Position numbers and translations under genes: made by a program
In this document: positions 45,769 through 54,973 of the stretch, one piece after another
How the letters are laid out: each line of letters begins with the position of its first letter
Position numbering within the stretch: the first letter of the stretch is position 1
Origin: Myroides guanonis
GTDB taxonomy: Bacteria; Bacteroidota; Bacteroidia; Flavobacteriales; Flavobacteriaceae
Assembly (NCBI RefSeq): GCF_900114085.1
Contig: NZ_FORU01000001.1
Location: 1 to 64,000 of the forward strand
Length of the DNA: 64,000 nucleotides
Reading direction: 5' to 3'
The notes under the pieces: model-generated
What the model was told of the DNA's origin: nothing
Database searches by the model: none
What the model saw: the letters and a program-made list of their open reading frames with translations, nothing else

Positions 45769-45776
45769 CAAATTTA
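45769..45776 (-). promoter_or_regulatory. Putative -7 box of the methyltransferase-ZIP operon (TAAATTTG)
   Basis: The minus-strand octamer matches TAnnTTTG, 30 bp upstream of the ATG. Confidence 0.5.
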
Positions 45777-45827
45777 CTTTATTTTTGTCGATTAATTTGT
45801 ACAAATAATACCCAATCACAACTACCT

Positions 45828-46991
45828 ATGGATAATTTTAAGATGATCGCCAAAACCTTTTTTGGATTTGAAGAAACACTAGCAAAAGAGCTACAACTAT
45901 TAGGAGCGACCCATGTTAGGCAAGGTGTTCGTATGGTTAGCTTTGAAGGGGATAAAGGTTTTATGTATAAGGCGAATATAGCTTTGAGAACTGCTTTAAA
46001 GATTTTGAAACCTATTAGTGAATTTGCTGTTTATAATGAAGCTAATTTATATAGAGGTATTCAAAGTATTGATTGGTCTGAATATATTGGTGTAAATCAA
46101 ACTTTTGTGATAGACGCAACAGTACACTCTGATTTGTTTAATCACTCACAATTTGTAGCATTAAAAGCGAAAGATGCAATCGTTGATCAATTTAGAAATA
46201 ATGGTGGTCAACGTCCGAGTATAGATAAAGATTTCCCAGATCTACGTATTAATGTACATATCCAAAAAGATATGTGCTCTGTGTCTTTAGATTCTTCTGG
46301 GAATTCTCTTCATCATAGAGGATATAGAACCGCAACAAACATTGCACCTATTAATGAAGTATTAGCAGCAGGAATGTTATTAATGTCAGGTTGGGATGGA
46401 AGGACAGATTTTATGGATCCGATGTGTGGTAGTGGAACATTATTGATAGAAGCTGCTATGATTGCTTGTAATATTCCTGCTAACATTAATAGAAAAGAGT
46501 TTGCTTTTGAGAAATGGAAAGATTGGGATGCTGATTTGTTCGAAAAAATAGAAGAGTCATTAATGAAGAAGATACGTGAATTTCACTATACTATTAAAGG
46601 ATATGACAAGGCTCCTTCCGCTGTAATGAAAGCTAAGGATAATGTTAAGAATGCAAATTTAGAAGAGTATATTAAGATTGAAAACACAAGCTTTTTCGAT
46701 ACTCAGAAAGAAACAGAAGGTCCATTGCATATGGTGTTTAATCCACCATATGGAGAGCGTTTGGATATTCAAATGGAGCGTTTTTATAGAGAAATTGGCG
46801 ATACATTAAAACAAGGTTATCCAGGAACGGAAGCGTGGTTTATAACGGCAAACCTAGAAGCTTTGAAATTTGTTGGACTGAAACCTTCTAAAAGGATAAA
46901 ATTGTTTAATGGTAAGTTGGAAACTAGATTTGTGAAGTATGAAATGTATGAAGGAAGTAAAAAAGCTAAGTTTCAAACTGAAATAAATTAA
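45828..46991 (+). CDS. THUMP-domain RNA methyltransferase (RlmL N-terminal-like)
   Basis: The 387-residue protein has an N-terminal THUMP RNA-binding domain (about 50-155) and a Rossmann methyltransferase domain with FMDPMCGSGTLLIEAAMIA, motif IV FNPPYGERL and KLFNGKLETRF near the end. It resembles the guanine-N2 methyltransferase half of E. coli RlmL acting on 23S rRNA G2445. The downstream 77-residue gene follows after 6 bp. Confidence 0.92.
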   Translation: MDNFKMIAKTFFGFEETLAKELQLLGATHVRQGVRMVSFEGDKGFMYKANIALRTALKILKPISEFAVYNEANLYRGIQSIDWSEYIGVNQTFVIDATVHSDLFNHSQFVALKAKDAIVDQFRNNGGQRPSIDKDFPDLRINVHIQKDMCSVSLDSSGNSLHHRGYRTATNIAPINEVLAAGMLLMSGWDGRTDFMDPMCGSGTLLIEAAMIACNIPANINRKEFAFEKWKDWDADLFEKIEESLMKKIREFHYTIKGYDKAPSAVMKAKDNVKNANLEEYIKIENTSFFDTQKETEGPLHMVFNPPYGERLDIQMERFYREIGDTLKQGYPGTEAWFITANLEALKFVGLKPSKRIKLFNGKLETRFVKYEMYEGSKKAKFQTEIN

Positions 46992-46997
46992 AAAAAC

Positions 46998-47231
46998 ATG
47001 AAGGCTCAAACAAAAAGTTCTGTTTATATGTTCATTAGTTTTGCTACGATATTTTTAATTACTCGTTTTTTACTTGGTAAATTTACAGAATTATCATGGA
47101 TATGGTTGCCAATAATAAGTGCTGGTATAGCAGTGTTTTTAGCTCCTCAATTTAAAGTGGTTCAGACTAAAGATGGCGAGAAAATATTAATGCGTTGGAT
47201 TTTTATAAAAGGAGTTAAGACATTGAAATAG
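46998..47231 (+). CDS. Small membrane protein of unknown function
   Basis: The 77-residue protein has two hydrophobic helices (about 9-25, YMFISFATIFLITRFLLG, and 32-50, WIWLPIISAGIAVFLAPQF), followed by a short basic, strand-rich tail. Small two-helix proteins of this sort commonly follow the RlmL-like gene in Flavobacteriia. Function unknown. Confidence 0.75.
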   Translation: MKAQTKSSVYMFISFATIFLITRFLLGKFTELSWIWLPIISAGIAVFLAPQFKVVQTKDGEKILMRWIFIKGVKTLK

Positions 47232-47287
47232 GAAAAATCGCTTTGAGTATGAAATTCTAACTTAAAAAATAAAATAATATATTATTA

Positions 47288-47322
47288 AAGGCTATTTCAA
47301 AATTAATGAAATAGCTTTTTTT
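47288..47322 (+). terminator. Terminator after the 77-residue membrane protein gene
   Basis: AAAGGCTATTTC pairs with GAAATAGCTTT across a short loop, followed by T tract. Confidence 0.8.
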
Positions 47323-47527
47323 ATTTGAATTAATCGAATTCTTTGCTGTCGGATAAAATACTTTGTTATCCATTTTTAGATAGGAGTATCTTTATGAAAA
47401 GAGGAGTGCTAGTGTTTGGTACTCCATTAATGATCACTTAAAATCCCCTGTTTTTTAAATCAAATTTCAATATGTGATTGTATTTACTTCTTTTGTTATA
47501 ACGTAACAGAAATGTGTTTGCGTATTG

Positions 47528-47629
47528 ATTTATCTAAAATCTATCTATATCCTATCTATACTCCATCTATAAAAAAGGGCGATTCTATAGATGGAGTATA
47601 GATACACTATAGATGCACTATAGATACAC
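47528..47629. repeat. Mirror-image arrays of 11-bp repeats
   Basis: On the plus strand four 11-bp units run head to tail at 47586-47629: TATAGATGGAG, TATAGATACAC, TATAGATGCAC, TATAGATACAC. On the minus strand four units run the other way at 47571-47528: TATAGATGGAG, TATAGATAGGA, TATAGATAGAT and a degenerate TTTAGATAAAT. A 14-bp spacer lies between the arrays. The innermost 19 bp of each array form a perfect inverted repeat (47553-47571 and 47586-47604). Confidence 0.9.
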
Positions 47630-47819
47630 CCCAAAAAAAAGTATACGTTCAATCTTGAATATTGAACTCCTTTTGAGCTTTTTAGTTGTCTAAATATAAG
47701 ATTGGAATATTTCTAGGATAGTGTCTTCAAAGTTGTGTATTAGTACAAGATTATAAAAAACAAGTAGAGCTTGTTATTGAGATTTATATAATTATGATTT
47801 TTAACTACACTGTTAGGTG

Positions 47820-48521
47820 TTAAATACTATCTTCTTGCTCAACTAACTCTGTGTAAATTTTTTTCATACCATCACTTGCTCCCAATGATATAGATTTAAT
47901 ATGCTTACTAAAGGAACTAGTGCTTGCAGGTTTTGGATCTATATAATAGATGATAGCATTGCTTTTGGCATAATCAATTAAGGATGCTGCTGGATAAACC
48001 TGTAGAGAAGTTCCAATTATGATTATAATATCTGCTTTTTCAACGATAGGGATAGCTCTTTCTAGTTCAGGAACCATTTCCCCAAACCAAACGATATGAG
48101 GCCTTAGGGTATGACCTAATTCGTTAAGGTCAGTGCTTTTTAGATCCTGTCTCCAATTTTGTATTAAATTCTCATCTTGTTCACTTCGTACTTTCAACAA
48201 TTCGCCATGTAAATGAAGGACTTCTCTGCTTCCTGCCCGTTCATGTAAATCATCGACATTTTGTGTTATGATATGAACTTTAAAATGGTTTTGCAATTCA
48301 GCTATAATGAGATGTCCTTCGTTGGGAGTAACTGTCAATAATTGTCGTCTTCTTTGATTATAGAAATCTAAAACCAATTCTTTGTTTTTATGCCACCCTT
48401 CTGGAGAAGCAACCTCCATTACATCGTGTCCTTCCCATAATCCATCGGTATCTCTGAAGGTTTTTATGCCACTTTCGGCACTCATTCCAGCTCCAGATAA
48501 TACTACTAATTGCTTTTCCAT
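47820..48521 (-). CDS. cobB: NAD-dependent deacylase, sirtuin (SIR2/CobB)
   Basis: The 233-residue protein has GAGMSAESGIKTFRD near the start, the NAD-binding QNVDDLHERAG, and the active-site histidine in HLHGELLKVR. The YxxR motif (FYNQRRR) predicts activity on succinyl or other acidic acyl groups. Remarkably there is no cysteine pair in the usual zinc-finger region between residues about 120 and 155, so the structural zinc site is missing. It lies alone on its strand and faces a TrmH-like gene. Confidence 0.92.
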   Translation of the reverse strand: MEKQLVVLSGAGMSAESGIKTFRDTDGLWEGHDVMEVASPEGWHKNKELVLDFYNQRRRQLLTVTPNEGHLIIAELQNHFKVHIITQNVDDLHERAGSREVLHLHGELLKVRSEQDENLIQNWRQDLKSTDLNELGHTLRPHIVWFGEMVPELERAIPIVEKADIIIIIGTSLQVYPAASLIDYAKSNAIIYYIDPKPASTSSFSKHIKSISLGASDGMKKIYTELVEQEDSI

Positions 48522-48529
48522 AATATTGT

Positions 48530-48537
48530 TAACTTTG
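48530..48537 (+). promoter_or_regulatory. Putative -7 box of the TrmH-like gene (TAACTTTG)
   Basis: The octamer matches TAnnTTTG, 26 bp upstream of the ATG. Confidence 0.5.
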
Positions 48538-48562
48538 TCGATTCTTAAAACTTAAATATAAG

Positions 48563-49246
48563 ATGAATAATTTGAAAAAGCTATTTAGCGATATTGGATA
48601 TTTAGAGTACGTAGAGGGCTTTTTGACAGAAAGTAGGAAGCAACGGTTTTTAGAGATTTTAAACAATCGTACAAAGCACTTTACTGTGGTGATGGAAGAT
48701 GTGTATCAATTACACAACACTAGTGCTGTTATGAGGAGTTGTGAAGTGTTTGGAGTACAAGACTTATGTGTTATAGAACAAAAGTTTGGAAAAAAGATAG
48801 ATAAGGAAATTGCATTAGGAGCAGAGAAATGGGTGGATATTCATCGTTATAATAGCAATCAGAATTGTATAGATGATTTGAGGTCTAAAGGATATAGAAT
48901 AGTCGCTACTACGCCGCACGTAAAAGCAAATTATCTTGAAGATTTTGATATTACGGAACCTGCTGCTATTTTTTTTGGAACCGAAAAATCAGGCTTGTCG
49001 GAAGATATTATGGAGCAAGCGGATGCATTTATAAAAATACCAATGGTAGGTTTTACAGAGAGTTTGAATATTTCAGTATCTGCTGCTATTACTATACAAA
49101 ATTTGACTACTCGCTTACGAAACTCATCTGTTGATTGGAAATTGAAAGACGAGGAGTTAATCGAAAAACGCATTGATTGGGGAAGAAAATCTATAAAAGA
49201 TATTGATTTTGTTACGGAGCGCTATTTTGAAGCAAAAAACAAATAA
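48563..49246 (+). CDS. trmH: SPOUT-class RNA methyltransferase, TrmH-like
   Basis: The 227-residue protein has the SpoU/TrmH knotted fold: DVYQLHNTSAVMRSCEVFGVQDL, ALGAEKWVDIHRY, FFGTEKSGLSED (motif 2) and IPMVGFTESLNISVSAAIT (motif 3, shown in parts). It resembles tRNA (Gm18) 2'-O-methyltransferase; an rRNA target is possible. No partner gene is evident beside it. Confidence 0.9.
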   Translation: MNNLKKLFSDIGYLEYVEGFLTESRKQRFLEILNNRTKHFTVVMEDVYQLHNTSAVMRSCEVFGVQDLCVIEQKFGKKIDKEIALGAEKWVDIHRYNSNQNCIDDLRSKGYRIVATTPHVKANYLEDFDITEPAAIFFGTEKSGLSEDIMEQADAFIKIPMVGFTESLNISVSAAITIQNLTTRLRNSSVDWKLKDEELIEKRIDWGRKSIKDIDFVTERYFEAKNK

Positions 49247-49255
49247 ATACTTATG

Positions 49256-49816
49256 TTAAAGGGTGTCAATAAGTTTTCTCTTTTGGTTTCCTAGCGTTTT
49301 GAAATGAGTAGGAGTTAATCCTGTTACTTTTTTAAATTGTTTGCTTAAGTGTGCTACACTACTGTAGTTTAACATAAAAGAGATTTCTTTGATTGTAAGT
49401 TCATCATAAACTAACAGCTCTTTTACACGTTCAATTTTTAGGTTTATATAATATTGTTCTAGGGTAGTGTGTTCAATTTGACTGAATAATTGACTCAATT
49501 GATTGTAGTCAACTTGTGTTCTTTTTGTTAAGTAATCAGATAAAGTTAGTTTTAAGAAGGAATTCTCATTTTGAACCAAATGGATGAGAATGTTTTTTGT
49601 TTTTGAAACCAATTGGTAACGTTTGTTATCCAATAGCTCGAAACCAAATTCAATTAGTTTCTTATCTATGATTCCTATTTCGGTATTAGTTAATTCATTC
49701 GGAAAGGTAACCTCTCCTAATCGTACTTGTATATCGTTATGTCCTAAGATATTTAGTTGTTCTTCAACTACCATCTTACAACGAGGGCAAACCATATTCT
49801 TTATATGTAAAATCAT
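49256..49816 (-). CDS. AraC-type regulator with N-terminal metal-binding-like domain
   Basis: The 186-residue protein joins a short N-terminal HMA-like domain with CPRC (Cys10, Cys13), ILHIKNMVCPRCKMVVEEQL, to a C-terminal AraC helix-turn-helix (LTIKEISFMLNYSSVAHLSKQFKKVTGLTP). CxxC at this position recalls copper-chaperone folds, so metal sensing is possible but not shown; such proteins occur across Bacteroidota. ATG at 49816 puts a TATATTTG box 19 bp upstream. Confidence 0.8.
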   Translation of the reverse strand: MILHIKNMVCPRCKMVVEEQLNILGHNDIQVRLGEVTFPNELTNTEIGIIDKKLIEFGFELLDNKRYQLVSKTKNILIHLVQNENSFLKLTLSDYLTKRTQVDYNQLSQLFSQIEHTTLEQYYINLKIERVKELLVYDELTIKEISFMLNYSSVAHLSKQFKKVTGLTPTHFKTLGNQKRKLIDTL

Positions 49817-49817
49817 A

Positions 49818-49868
49818 AAAACGACATTAATAGTCAAATATACGCAATTTGAATAGTAATGTCGTTTT
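49818..49868. promoter_or_regulatory. Inverted repeat around the AraC-type gene promoter
   Basis: AAACGACATTA and TAATGTCGTTT lie on both sides of the promoter box (49835-49842), separated by 27 bp. It could be an operator or a terminator for the gene upstream. Confidence 0.45.
49835..49842 (-). promoter_or_regulatory. Putative -7 box of the AraC-type gene (TATATTTG)
   Basis: The minus-strand octamer matches TAnnTTTG, 19 bp upstream of the start codon. Confidence 0.5.
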
Positions 49869-49926
49869 TGAATATTATGGTTTTCTACAAAAAAAAACTT
49901 CTTTGTCTTGTTATAAATAAAGTGTT

Positions 49927-50352
49927 TTAAGCTTTTTGTTCGTAATCATAATTAACCATCCAGTTGGTTCCGAATGTGTCAGTAAACATTCCAAATAAAG
50001 CTCCCCAAAATGTTTTTTGTAATGGCATTGTTATTTTCCCTCCTTTTGAAAGTCCATTGAAAAGATTGTGAGCTTCTTCTTCAGAGGCTGCATTTATTGA
50101 AATGGAAATATTACTACAAACAGGTGTTTCACTTTTCTCCATAGTATCACTTCCCATTAAATGGATTTCTCCATTAATGGGTAAACTAACATGCATTATT
50201 TTATTACCCTGCTCTTCAGTTAGAGTTTCTTCAGAAGGCATATCTTTAAATCTCCCCATAAAAGTAAATTCACCACCAAAAACAGATTGATAAAATAGGA
50301 AAGCTTCTTCGCAGTTTCCATTAAAGTTTAAATACGGACTAATTGTTGCCAT
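49927..50352 (-). CDS. VOC/PhnB-like superfamily protein
   Basis: The 141-residue protein has the vicinal oxygen chelate fold features of the PhnB/3-demethylubiquinone-like subgroup: SPYLNFNGNCEEAFLFYQSVFGG at the N terminus and KTFWGALFGMFTDTFGTNWMVNYD at the C terminus (cited in parts). These proteins often lack metal ligands and a known reaction. It is a single gene. Confidence 0.88.
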   Translation of the reverse strand: MATISPYLNFNGNCEEAFLFYQSVFGGEFTFMGRFKDMPSEETLTEEQGNKIMHVSLPINGEIHLMGSDTMEKSETPVCSNISISINAASEEEAHNLFNGLSKGGKITMPLQKTFWGALFGMFTDTFGTNWMVNYDYEQKA

Positions 50353-50602
50353 AAAATATAATTTTTTGTTTGGTTATTTTTTAAAAATACATTTTTATAC
50401 CGGTGTTTGCAAAAAATAGGACATGCTATTTTTGGATGTAAGTTTCTGACGTGTAGTGTTTTATTTGTTTTTTATAACTCAACGAAACGTGTTGTTTGTT
50501 ATTGAAGGATTGTGGATGTAGTTATTGTGAAATTTAGGTTATTTATTTATTCAAAAACCACTTTGTTTTCTACTAAAAGAAAGAAAATCGATTAAGATTT
50601 AG

Positions 50603-50610
50603 TATTTTTG
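50603..50610 (+). promoter_or_regulatory. Putative -7 box of pyrD (TATTTTTG)
   Basis: The octamer matches TAnnTTTG and lies 25 bp upstream of the ATG at 50635; the upstream TTG at 50608 lies inside it. Confidence 0.55.
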
Positions 50611-50634
50611 CGCAAAATAAAGAAACCTTATTTC

Positions 50635-51657
50635 ATGTATAAAAGTCTCATAAAACCGTTGTTTTTTAAGTTTGATCCTGAAGATGTTCATCACTTTACA
50701 TTTTCATCATTGAAGTTTATAAATAAGATACCTGGAATTTCATCATTAATCCGTAGTCAGTGTCAAGTTGTTGATAGTAGATTAGAGCGAGAAGTCTTTG
50801 GATTGAAATTTAAAAATCCAGTTGGATTAGCAGCTGGTTTGGATAAAGATGCTAATCTATATGAAGAGTTAGAAAATTTTGGATTTGGTTTTATAGAGAT
50901 AGGAACTGTTACTCCAAAACCACAAGAAGGAAATCCTAAAAAGCGTTTGTTTAGGTTGAAAGATGATCAAGGTATTATCAATAGAATGGGGTTTAATAAC
51001 GGAGGAGTAGAACAAGCAGTAGAACGTTTAAAAAAGAATAAGGGAACTCTTATTGGAGGTAATATAGGTAAAAACAAAGTTACTCCTAATGAAGAAGCTA
51101 TTTCGGACTATGAAATTTGTTTTGAAATCTTATTTGATTTTGTGGATTATTTTGTGGTCAATGTAAGTTCTCCAAACACACCGAATCTAAGAGCTTTACA
51201 GGATAAAGAACCTTTGAAAGATCTTTTGAATGCTTTGCAGAGTAAGAATAAAGCAAAGTTAAACCCTAAACCGATTTTACTAAAAATAGCTCCTGATTTG
51301 ACAGATGATCAATTAATGGATATAATTGAGATAGTTGAAGAAACTAAAATTGCGGGTGTGATTGCTACCAATACTACTATCAGTAGAGAAAACTTGAAAT
51401 CACCTGAGCAAGTAGAAATGGGAGGTTTAAGTGGAAAGCCATTAACAAAGAGAAGTACAGAGGTTATTCGATTTTTAACACAGAAAAGTAATAATGCTTT
51501 TCCTGTAATTGGAGTTGGTGGAATTCACACTGTTGAAGATGCTCTAGAAAAACTAGAAGCAGGAGCAAGCTTAATTCAGCTCTATACTGGATTTATTTAT
51601 GAAGGACCAAGTTTGATTAAAGATATCAATAAAGCGTTATTAGTGAGAAGTAAATAA
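50635..51657 (+). CDS. pyrD: Dihydroorotate dehydrogenase (quinone), class 2
   Basis: PyrD oxidises dihydroorotate to orotate in pyrimidine synthesis and passes electrons to quinone at the membrane. The 340-residue protein has the class 2 N-terminal helix region ([19 protein letters not shown]), [39 protein letters not shown] and [15 protein letters not shown] at 50635 is used because the earlier TTG lies in the promoter box. The LysE-type exporter gene follows after 2 bp. Confidence 0.95.
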   Translation: MYKSLIKPLFFKFDPEDVHHFTFSSLKFINKIPGISSLIRSQCQVVDSRLEREVFGLKFKNPVGLAAGLDKDANLYEELENFGFGFIEIGTVTPKPQEGNPKKRLFRLKDDQGIINRMGFNNGGVEQAVERLKKNKGTLIGGNIGKNKVTPNEEAISDYEICFEILFDFVDYFVVNVSSPNTPNLRALQDKEPLKDLLNALQSKNKAKLNPKPILLKIAPDLTDDQLMDIIEIVEETKIAGVIATNTTISRENLKSPEQVEMGGLSGKPLTKRSTEVIRFLTQKSNNAFPVIGVGGIHTVEDALEKLEAGASLIQLYTGFIYEGPSLIKDINKALLVRSK

Positions 51658-51659
51658 AT

Positions 51660-52277
51660 ATGAGCACAGAGGTATTATATGCATTTTTTGCTACTTGTCT
51701 CTTGCTTATATTAACTCCAGGACCTGATTTAATTTTTGTTATTTCTCAAAGTATCACAAGAGGACGTAAATTAGGTTTTGCAGTAGCTTTAGGACAGGTA
51801 GGTGGTCTTGTTTTTCATCTATCATTATTTGCATTTGGGGTATCTGCTTTAATTGTAAGTTCTGATTGGATATATAAAGGAATCAAGATATTGGGAGGAG
51901 TCTATTTATTGTGGTTGGCTTATAGTGCCTATACATCAGAAACGAAAATTAAACTTAATGAGGTTGAAATTACCTCTAGTTCATTTGGAAGTTTTATGTG
52001 GAAAGGACTGTTGATGAACGTTTTGAATCCTAAGGTAATGCTATTTTTCTTAGCTTTATTTCCTGGATTTATTAGTGAACAAGCTGGTAATGTAAAAGAG
52101 CAAATTTTTATATTAGGATTGATATTCACAGTTCTAACTCTTATTGTTTTTTCTATAATTTGTGGAGTTGCAGCTAGATTTACAGATGTTTTAAGCAATA
52201 ACAGAGTTTTTAGTTTAATAATTAAGTGGATGCAAGTTATTCTCTTTACAGTTTTGGGGCTTTACATCTTGTTATAG
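51660..52277 (+). CDS. LysE/RhtB family amino acid exporter
   Basis: The 205-residue inner-membrane protein has six hydrophobic segments and the family motif LILTPGPDLIFVISQSITRGRK (in parts) with GQVGGLVFHLSLFAFGVSAL; the second half holds LLMNVLNPKVMLFFLALFPGF. It exports amino acids or related metabolites. It starts two bases after pyrD and is probably cotranscribed with it. Confidence 0.92.
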   Translation: MSTEVLYAFFATCLLLILTPGPDLIFVISQSITRGRKLGFAVALGQVGGLVFHLSLFAFGVSALIVSSDWIYKGIKILGGVYLLWLAYSAYTSETKIKLNEVEITSSSFGSFMWKGLLMNVLNPKVMLFFLALFPGFISEQAGNVKEQIFILGLIFTVLTLIVFSIICGVAARFTDVLSNNRVFSLIIKWMQVILFTVLGLYILL

Positions 52278-52582
52278 TCTTTCGAAGGAACTTTCATCTA
52301 TTTTTTCTTGTCCTAGTAGAAAATCAAAAGTGACTAGTATAATATTCATTCTGCTAGAAATTCCATTTTTGAAGTTTTACTTTTTGTTATGATGAATTCT
52401 TTTTGATTTCCTTTGTTGGGTATTATAATTAGTGAAACAACTTAAAGGATTAAAAAACAACGTGTTTTTATTTTAGATGTTAAATAATGTAATAACATAC
52501 AGACGGTCTTTCTTAATATAGATTAAGTGTGCTCCTGAAATTTATATTGTAATTTTAATATATAATTAAAAAAGATACAGTT
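52278..52582. other. 305-bp noncoding region
   Basis: No gene, repeat or convincing promoter box was recognised here. Confidence 0.5.
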
Positions 52583-53614
52583 ATGGAATTAGGAATAAGC
52601 ATGTTCGGTGATTTACGTTGGGATGAAGCAAATAGAAACTATCAGTCATCTGGAAAAAGGATGAAAGAGTTACTAGAAGAAATCAAATTGATGGATGAAG
52701 TGGGAGTTGATGTTTTCGGTATTGGTGAACATCATAGACCAGATTATGTTATTTCAGTTCCAGAAATTTTATTAGCAGCAGCTGCATCCGTAACTAAACA
52801 AATTAAATTGACTAGTGCGGTTAGTGTTTTAAGTTCCAGCGATCCGGTACGTATATTTCAATCATTTTCTTCAATTGGTTTATTATCAGAAGGAAGGTCT
52901 GAAATAACTGTGGGGAGAGGGAGTTTTATTGAATCTTTTCCTTTATTTGGATTTTCATTAGAAGATTATGAAGAGCTTTTTACAGAAAAGTTAGAACTTT
53001 TATTAAAGTTGGTAAATACGAAAGAGTCGTTTAGTTGGAATGGTAAGCATCGTGCTTCTTTTGTAGACCAAGAAGTTTATCCACAGCCTGAAATGCCTTT
53101 AGACGTTTGGATTGCGGCTGGAGGGACACCTGCTTCTGTTATTCGTGCTGCCACATTAGGTTTGCCTTTAATATTTGCTATAATTGGAGGAATGCCAGCT
53201 CAGTATAAACCTTATTTTGATTTATATAAAGAAGAATATATAAAGGCAGGTCACGACTTAAGCAAGATGCAAATAGGTACTCATTCCCATGGGCTGCTGG
53301 GAGTAGATGGAAAAGTATTGTCTAATGATTATTTTCCTTTGTATAAACAACAAATGGATCATATTGGAGCATCTAGGGGCTGGCAACCGTATACCCATGA
53401 ACAATTTGAAGGAGGTAGAGGTAAGGAAGGTGCCTTATTTATTGGTGATGCGACTGAAGTTGTAGATAAGATTTTGTATCATCAAGAAATGTTTGGATTA
53501 ACAAGATGGATGATGCATATGGATTTGGGAGCTCCTAGTCATAGTACAATAATGAAGTCTATCGAATTGTTTGGAGATAAAGTTATTCCGGCTGTAAAGA
53601 AAGCAATGGTTTAA
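52583..53614 (+). CDS. LLM-class flavin-dependent oxidoreductase
   Basis: The 343-residue protein is a luciferase-like monooxygenase homologue: DVFGIGEHHRPDYVIS, LTSAVSVLSSSDPVRIFQSFS, GRSEITVGRGSF and DVWIAAGGTPASVIRAA. Such enzymes oxidise or reduce substrates with FMNH2, usually in a dimer; the physiological substrate is unknown. It is a single gene followed by a terminator. Confidence 0.92.
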   Translation: MELGISMFGDLRWDEANRNYQSSGKRMKELLEEIKLMDEVGVDVFGIGEHHRPDYVISVPEILLAAAASVTKQIKLTSAVSVLSSSDPVRIFQSFSSIGLLSEGRSEITVGRGSFIESFPLFGFSLEDYEELFTEKLELLLKLVNTKESFSWNGKHRASFVDQEVYPQPEMPLDVWIAAGGTPASVIRAATLGLPLIFAIIGGMPAQYKPYFDLYKEEYIKAGHDLSKMQIGTHSHGLLGVDGKVLSNDYFPLYKQQMDHIGASRGWQPYTHEQFEGGRGKEGALFIGDATEVVDKILYHQEMFGLTRWMMHMDLGAPSHSTIMKSIELFGDKVIPAVKKAMV

Positions 53615-53671
53615 ATAAGTTTTTATCAGTTTAGGAACTTATGGTTGCTTTTAGATAGTATTTCTTAAAAT

Positions 53672-53710
53672 AAAAAACGACCTTAAACATGGAGTTTAAG
53701 GTCGTTTTTT
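53672..53710. terminator. Bidirectional terminator between LLM oxidoreductase and ddh
   Basis: AAAAAACGACCTTAAAC and GTTTAAGGTCGTTTTTT with an ATGGA loop. Confidence 0.85.
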
Positions 53711-53728
53711 ATATAAATAAGAATATGA

Positions 53729-54718
53729 TTACAATAAAGTAGCTCTTAATTCTTCTGCTGACTTAGGAGATAGATATCCTAATGGAATGTCAAAAACAGT
53801 TTTTGCACCAATTTGACCTTCCTTCGACATTTTTGAAATAGCTCGAGCATAAGCTACTAATACACTAGAAGTGAATTCCGGATTACTTTCTAGTTCTAGA
53901 CTGAATTCAATTTTTTGTTTTGAACCACTAGCTGATGTGCCTGAACGAAATACAATCCCTCCATGTGGCATTTTAGAGTGATTTTTAAGAAGTTCTTCTT
54001 CTGAAATAAAGTGAACTGTAGTTTGATATTCTGCAAAGTAATGAGGCATCGTTTTGATAGTAGTTTCAATTTCGACAATGTCAGCTCCTTCTTCTGCTAC
54101 TATATAACAAATTCGTTGGTGTTTTTCTGCAGTTTCTAATTTAGGATTAGAACCAGAACGAACTTGCTCTAATGCATCTTCTAATGGAATAGTATATTGA
54201 ACGCCATTTTTAACTCCAACTACTCGTCTAACAGCATCTGAATGGCCTTGACTTAATCCTTTCCCCCAAAAAGTATAATCCTCTCCCTGAGGTAAGACAC
54301 ATTGACCTAAAAGTCTGGCCATAGAAAATAATCCAGGATCCCAGCCAGTTGAAATTAAACTCAAAGTTTTATTTTCAGTACTTGAACGGTTTACTTCATC
54401 AAAATAAGCAGGAATCTTTGCATGTGTGTCAAAACTATCTACTGTGTGGAAATGCTTTGAAATTTGAATCACTTGTTCTGGTAGGTCTTTTGAAGAACCA
54501 CCACATAATATCATCACATCTATAAGACCCTTAAAATTTTCAATTTCAGAGAGGTTATAAACTGTAGCCTTAGAATTAATAGATTCAGGAGAGCGACGCG
54601 TAAAGACAGCCGTCAATTCCATGTCTGTATTTTGAGAAATTGCCATTTCAACTCCTTTTCCTAGATTTCCATAGCCTACGATTCCTATTTTTATCATTTT
54701 GTTTGATGTATTGGTCAT
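53729..54718 (-). CDS. ddh: meso-Diaminopimelate D-dehydrogenase
   Basis: Ddh makes meso-diaminopimelate in one NADPH-dependent amination of tetrahydrodipicolinate, bypassing the succinylase steps of lysine and peptidoglycan synthesis. The 329-residue protein has the Rossmann motif GIVGYGNLGKG, SFDTHAKIPAY, ISTGWDPGLFSMARLLGQ and FWGKGLSQGHSDAVRR. An alternative start seven codons downstream (MIKIG) is possible. No other lysine gene is adjacent. Confidence 0.95.
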   Translation of the reverse strand: MTNTSNKMIKIGIVGYGNLGKGVEMAISQNTDMELTAVFTRRSPESINSKATVYNLSEIENFKGLIDVMILCGGSSKDLPEQVIQISKHFHTVDSFDTHAKIPAYFDEVNRSSTENKTLSLISTGWDPGLFSMARLLGQCVLPQGEDYTFWGKGLSQGHSDAVRRVVGVKNGVQYTIPLEDALEQVRSGSNPKLETAEKHQRICYIVAEEGADIVEIETTIKTMPHYFAEYQTTVHFISEEELLKNHSKMPHGGIVFRSGTSASGSKQKIEFSLELESNPEFTSSVLVAYARAISKMSKEGQIGAKTVFDIPLGYLSPKSAEELRATLL

Positions 54719-54776
54719 TATTATTTTTCACAATTATTTTTGACGAAGTGTAATAGCTCCTTGTCAACTTTAGGTG

Positions 54777-54784
54777 CAAAATTA
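54777..54784 (-). promoter_or_regulatory. Putative -7 box of ddh (TAATTTTG)
   Basis: The minus-strand octamer matches TAnnTTTG, about 59 bp upstream of the first ATG. Confidence 0.45.
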
Positions 54785-54973
54785 GTTAAAACTTTTAAAT
54801 GAAAGTATGAATTAGATATGTATGTAGATGTTACTTTTTTTGATTGTAGTATATTTGAAAGTGCATATCAGAACAATTAAAATGTAGTTGTGTATAGTGA
54901 CTAATATTAAGAGTTATGTATTTGTTTTGTTCTTTATATGTCGGATTTAACTAACCAACTAAAATTGATAATT

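Larger units (their letters stand above)
47232..47819. other. 588-bp noncoding region between convergent genes
   Basis: It holds a terminator at 47288-47322 and the two opposed 11-bp repeat arrays at 47528-47629. No coding region is supported. Confidence 0.6.

Noticed and set aside
47528..47629. CRISPR array
   Set aside because: The units are 11 bp without spacers and are arranged in two opposed directions, unlike CRISPR.
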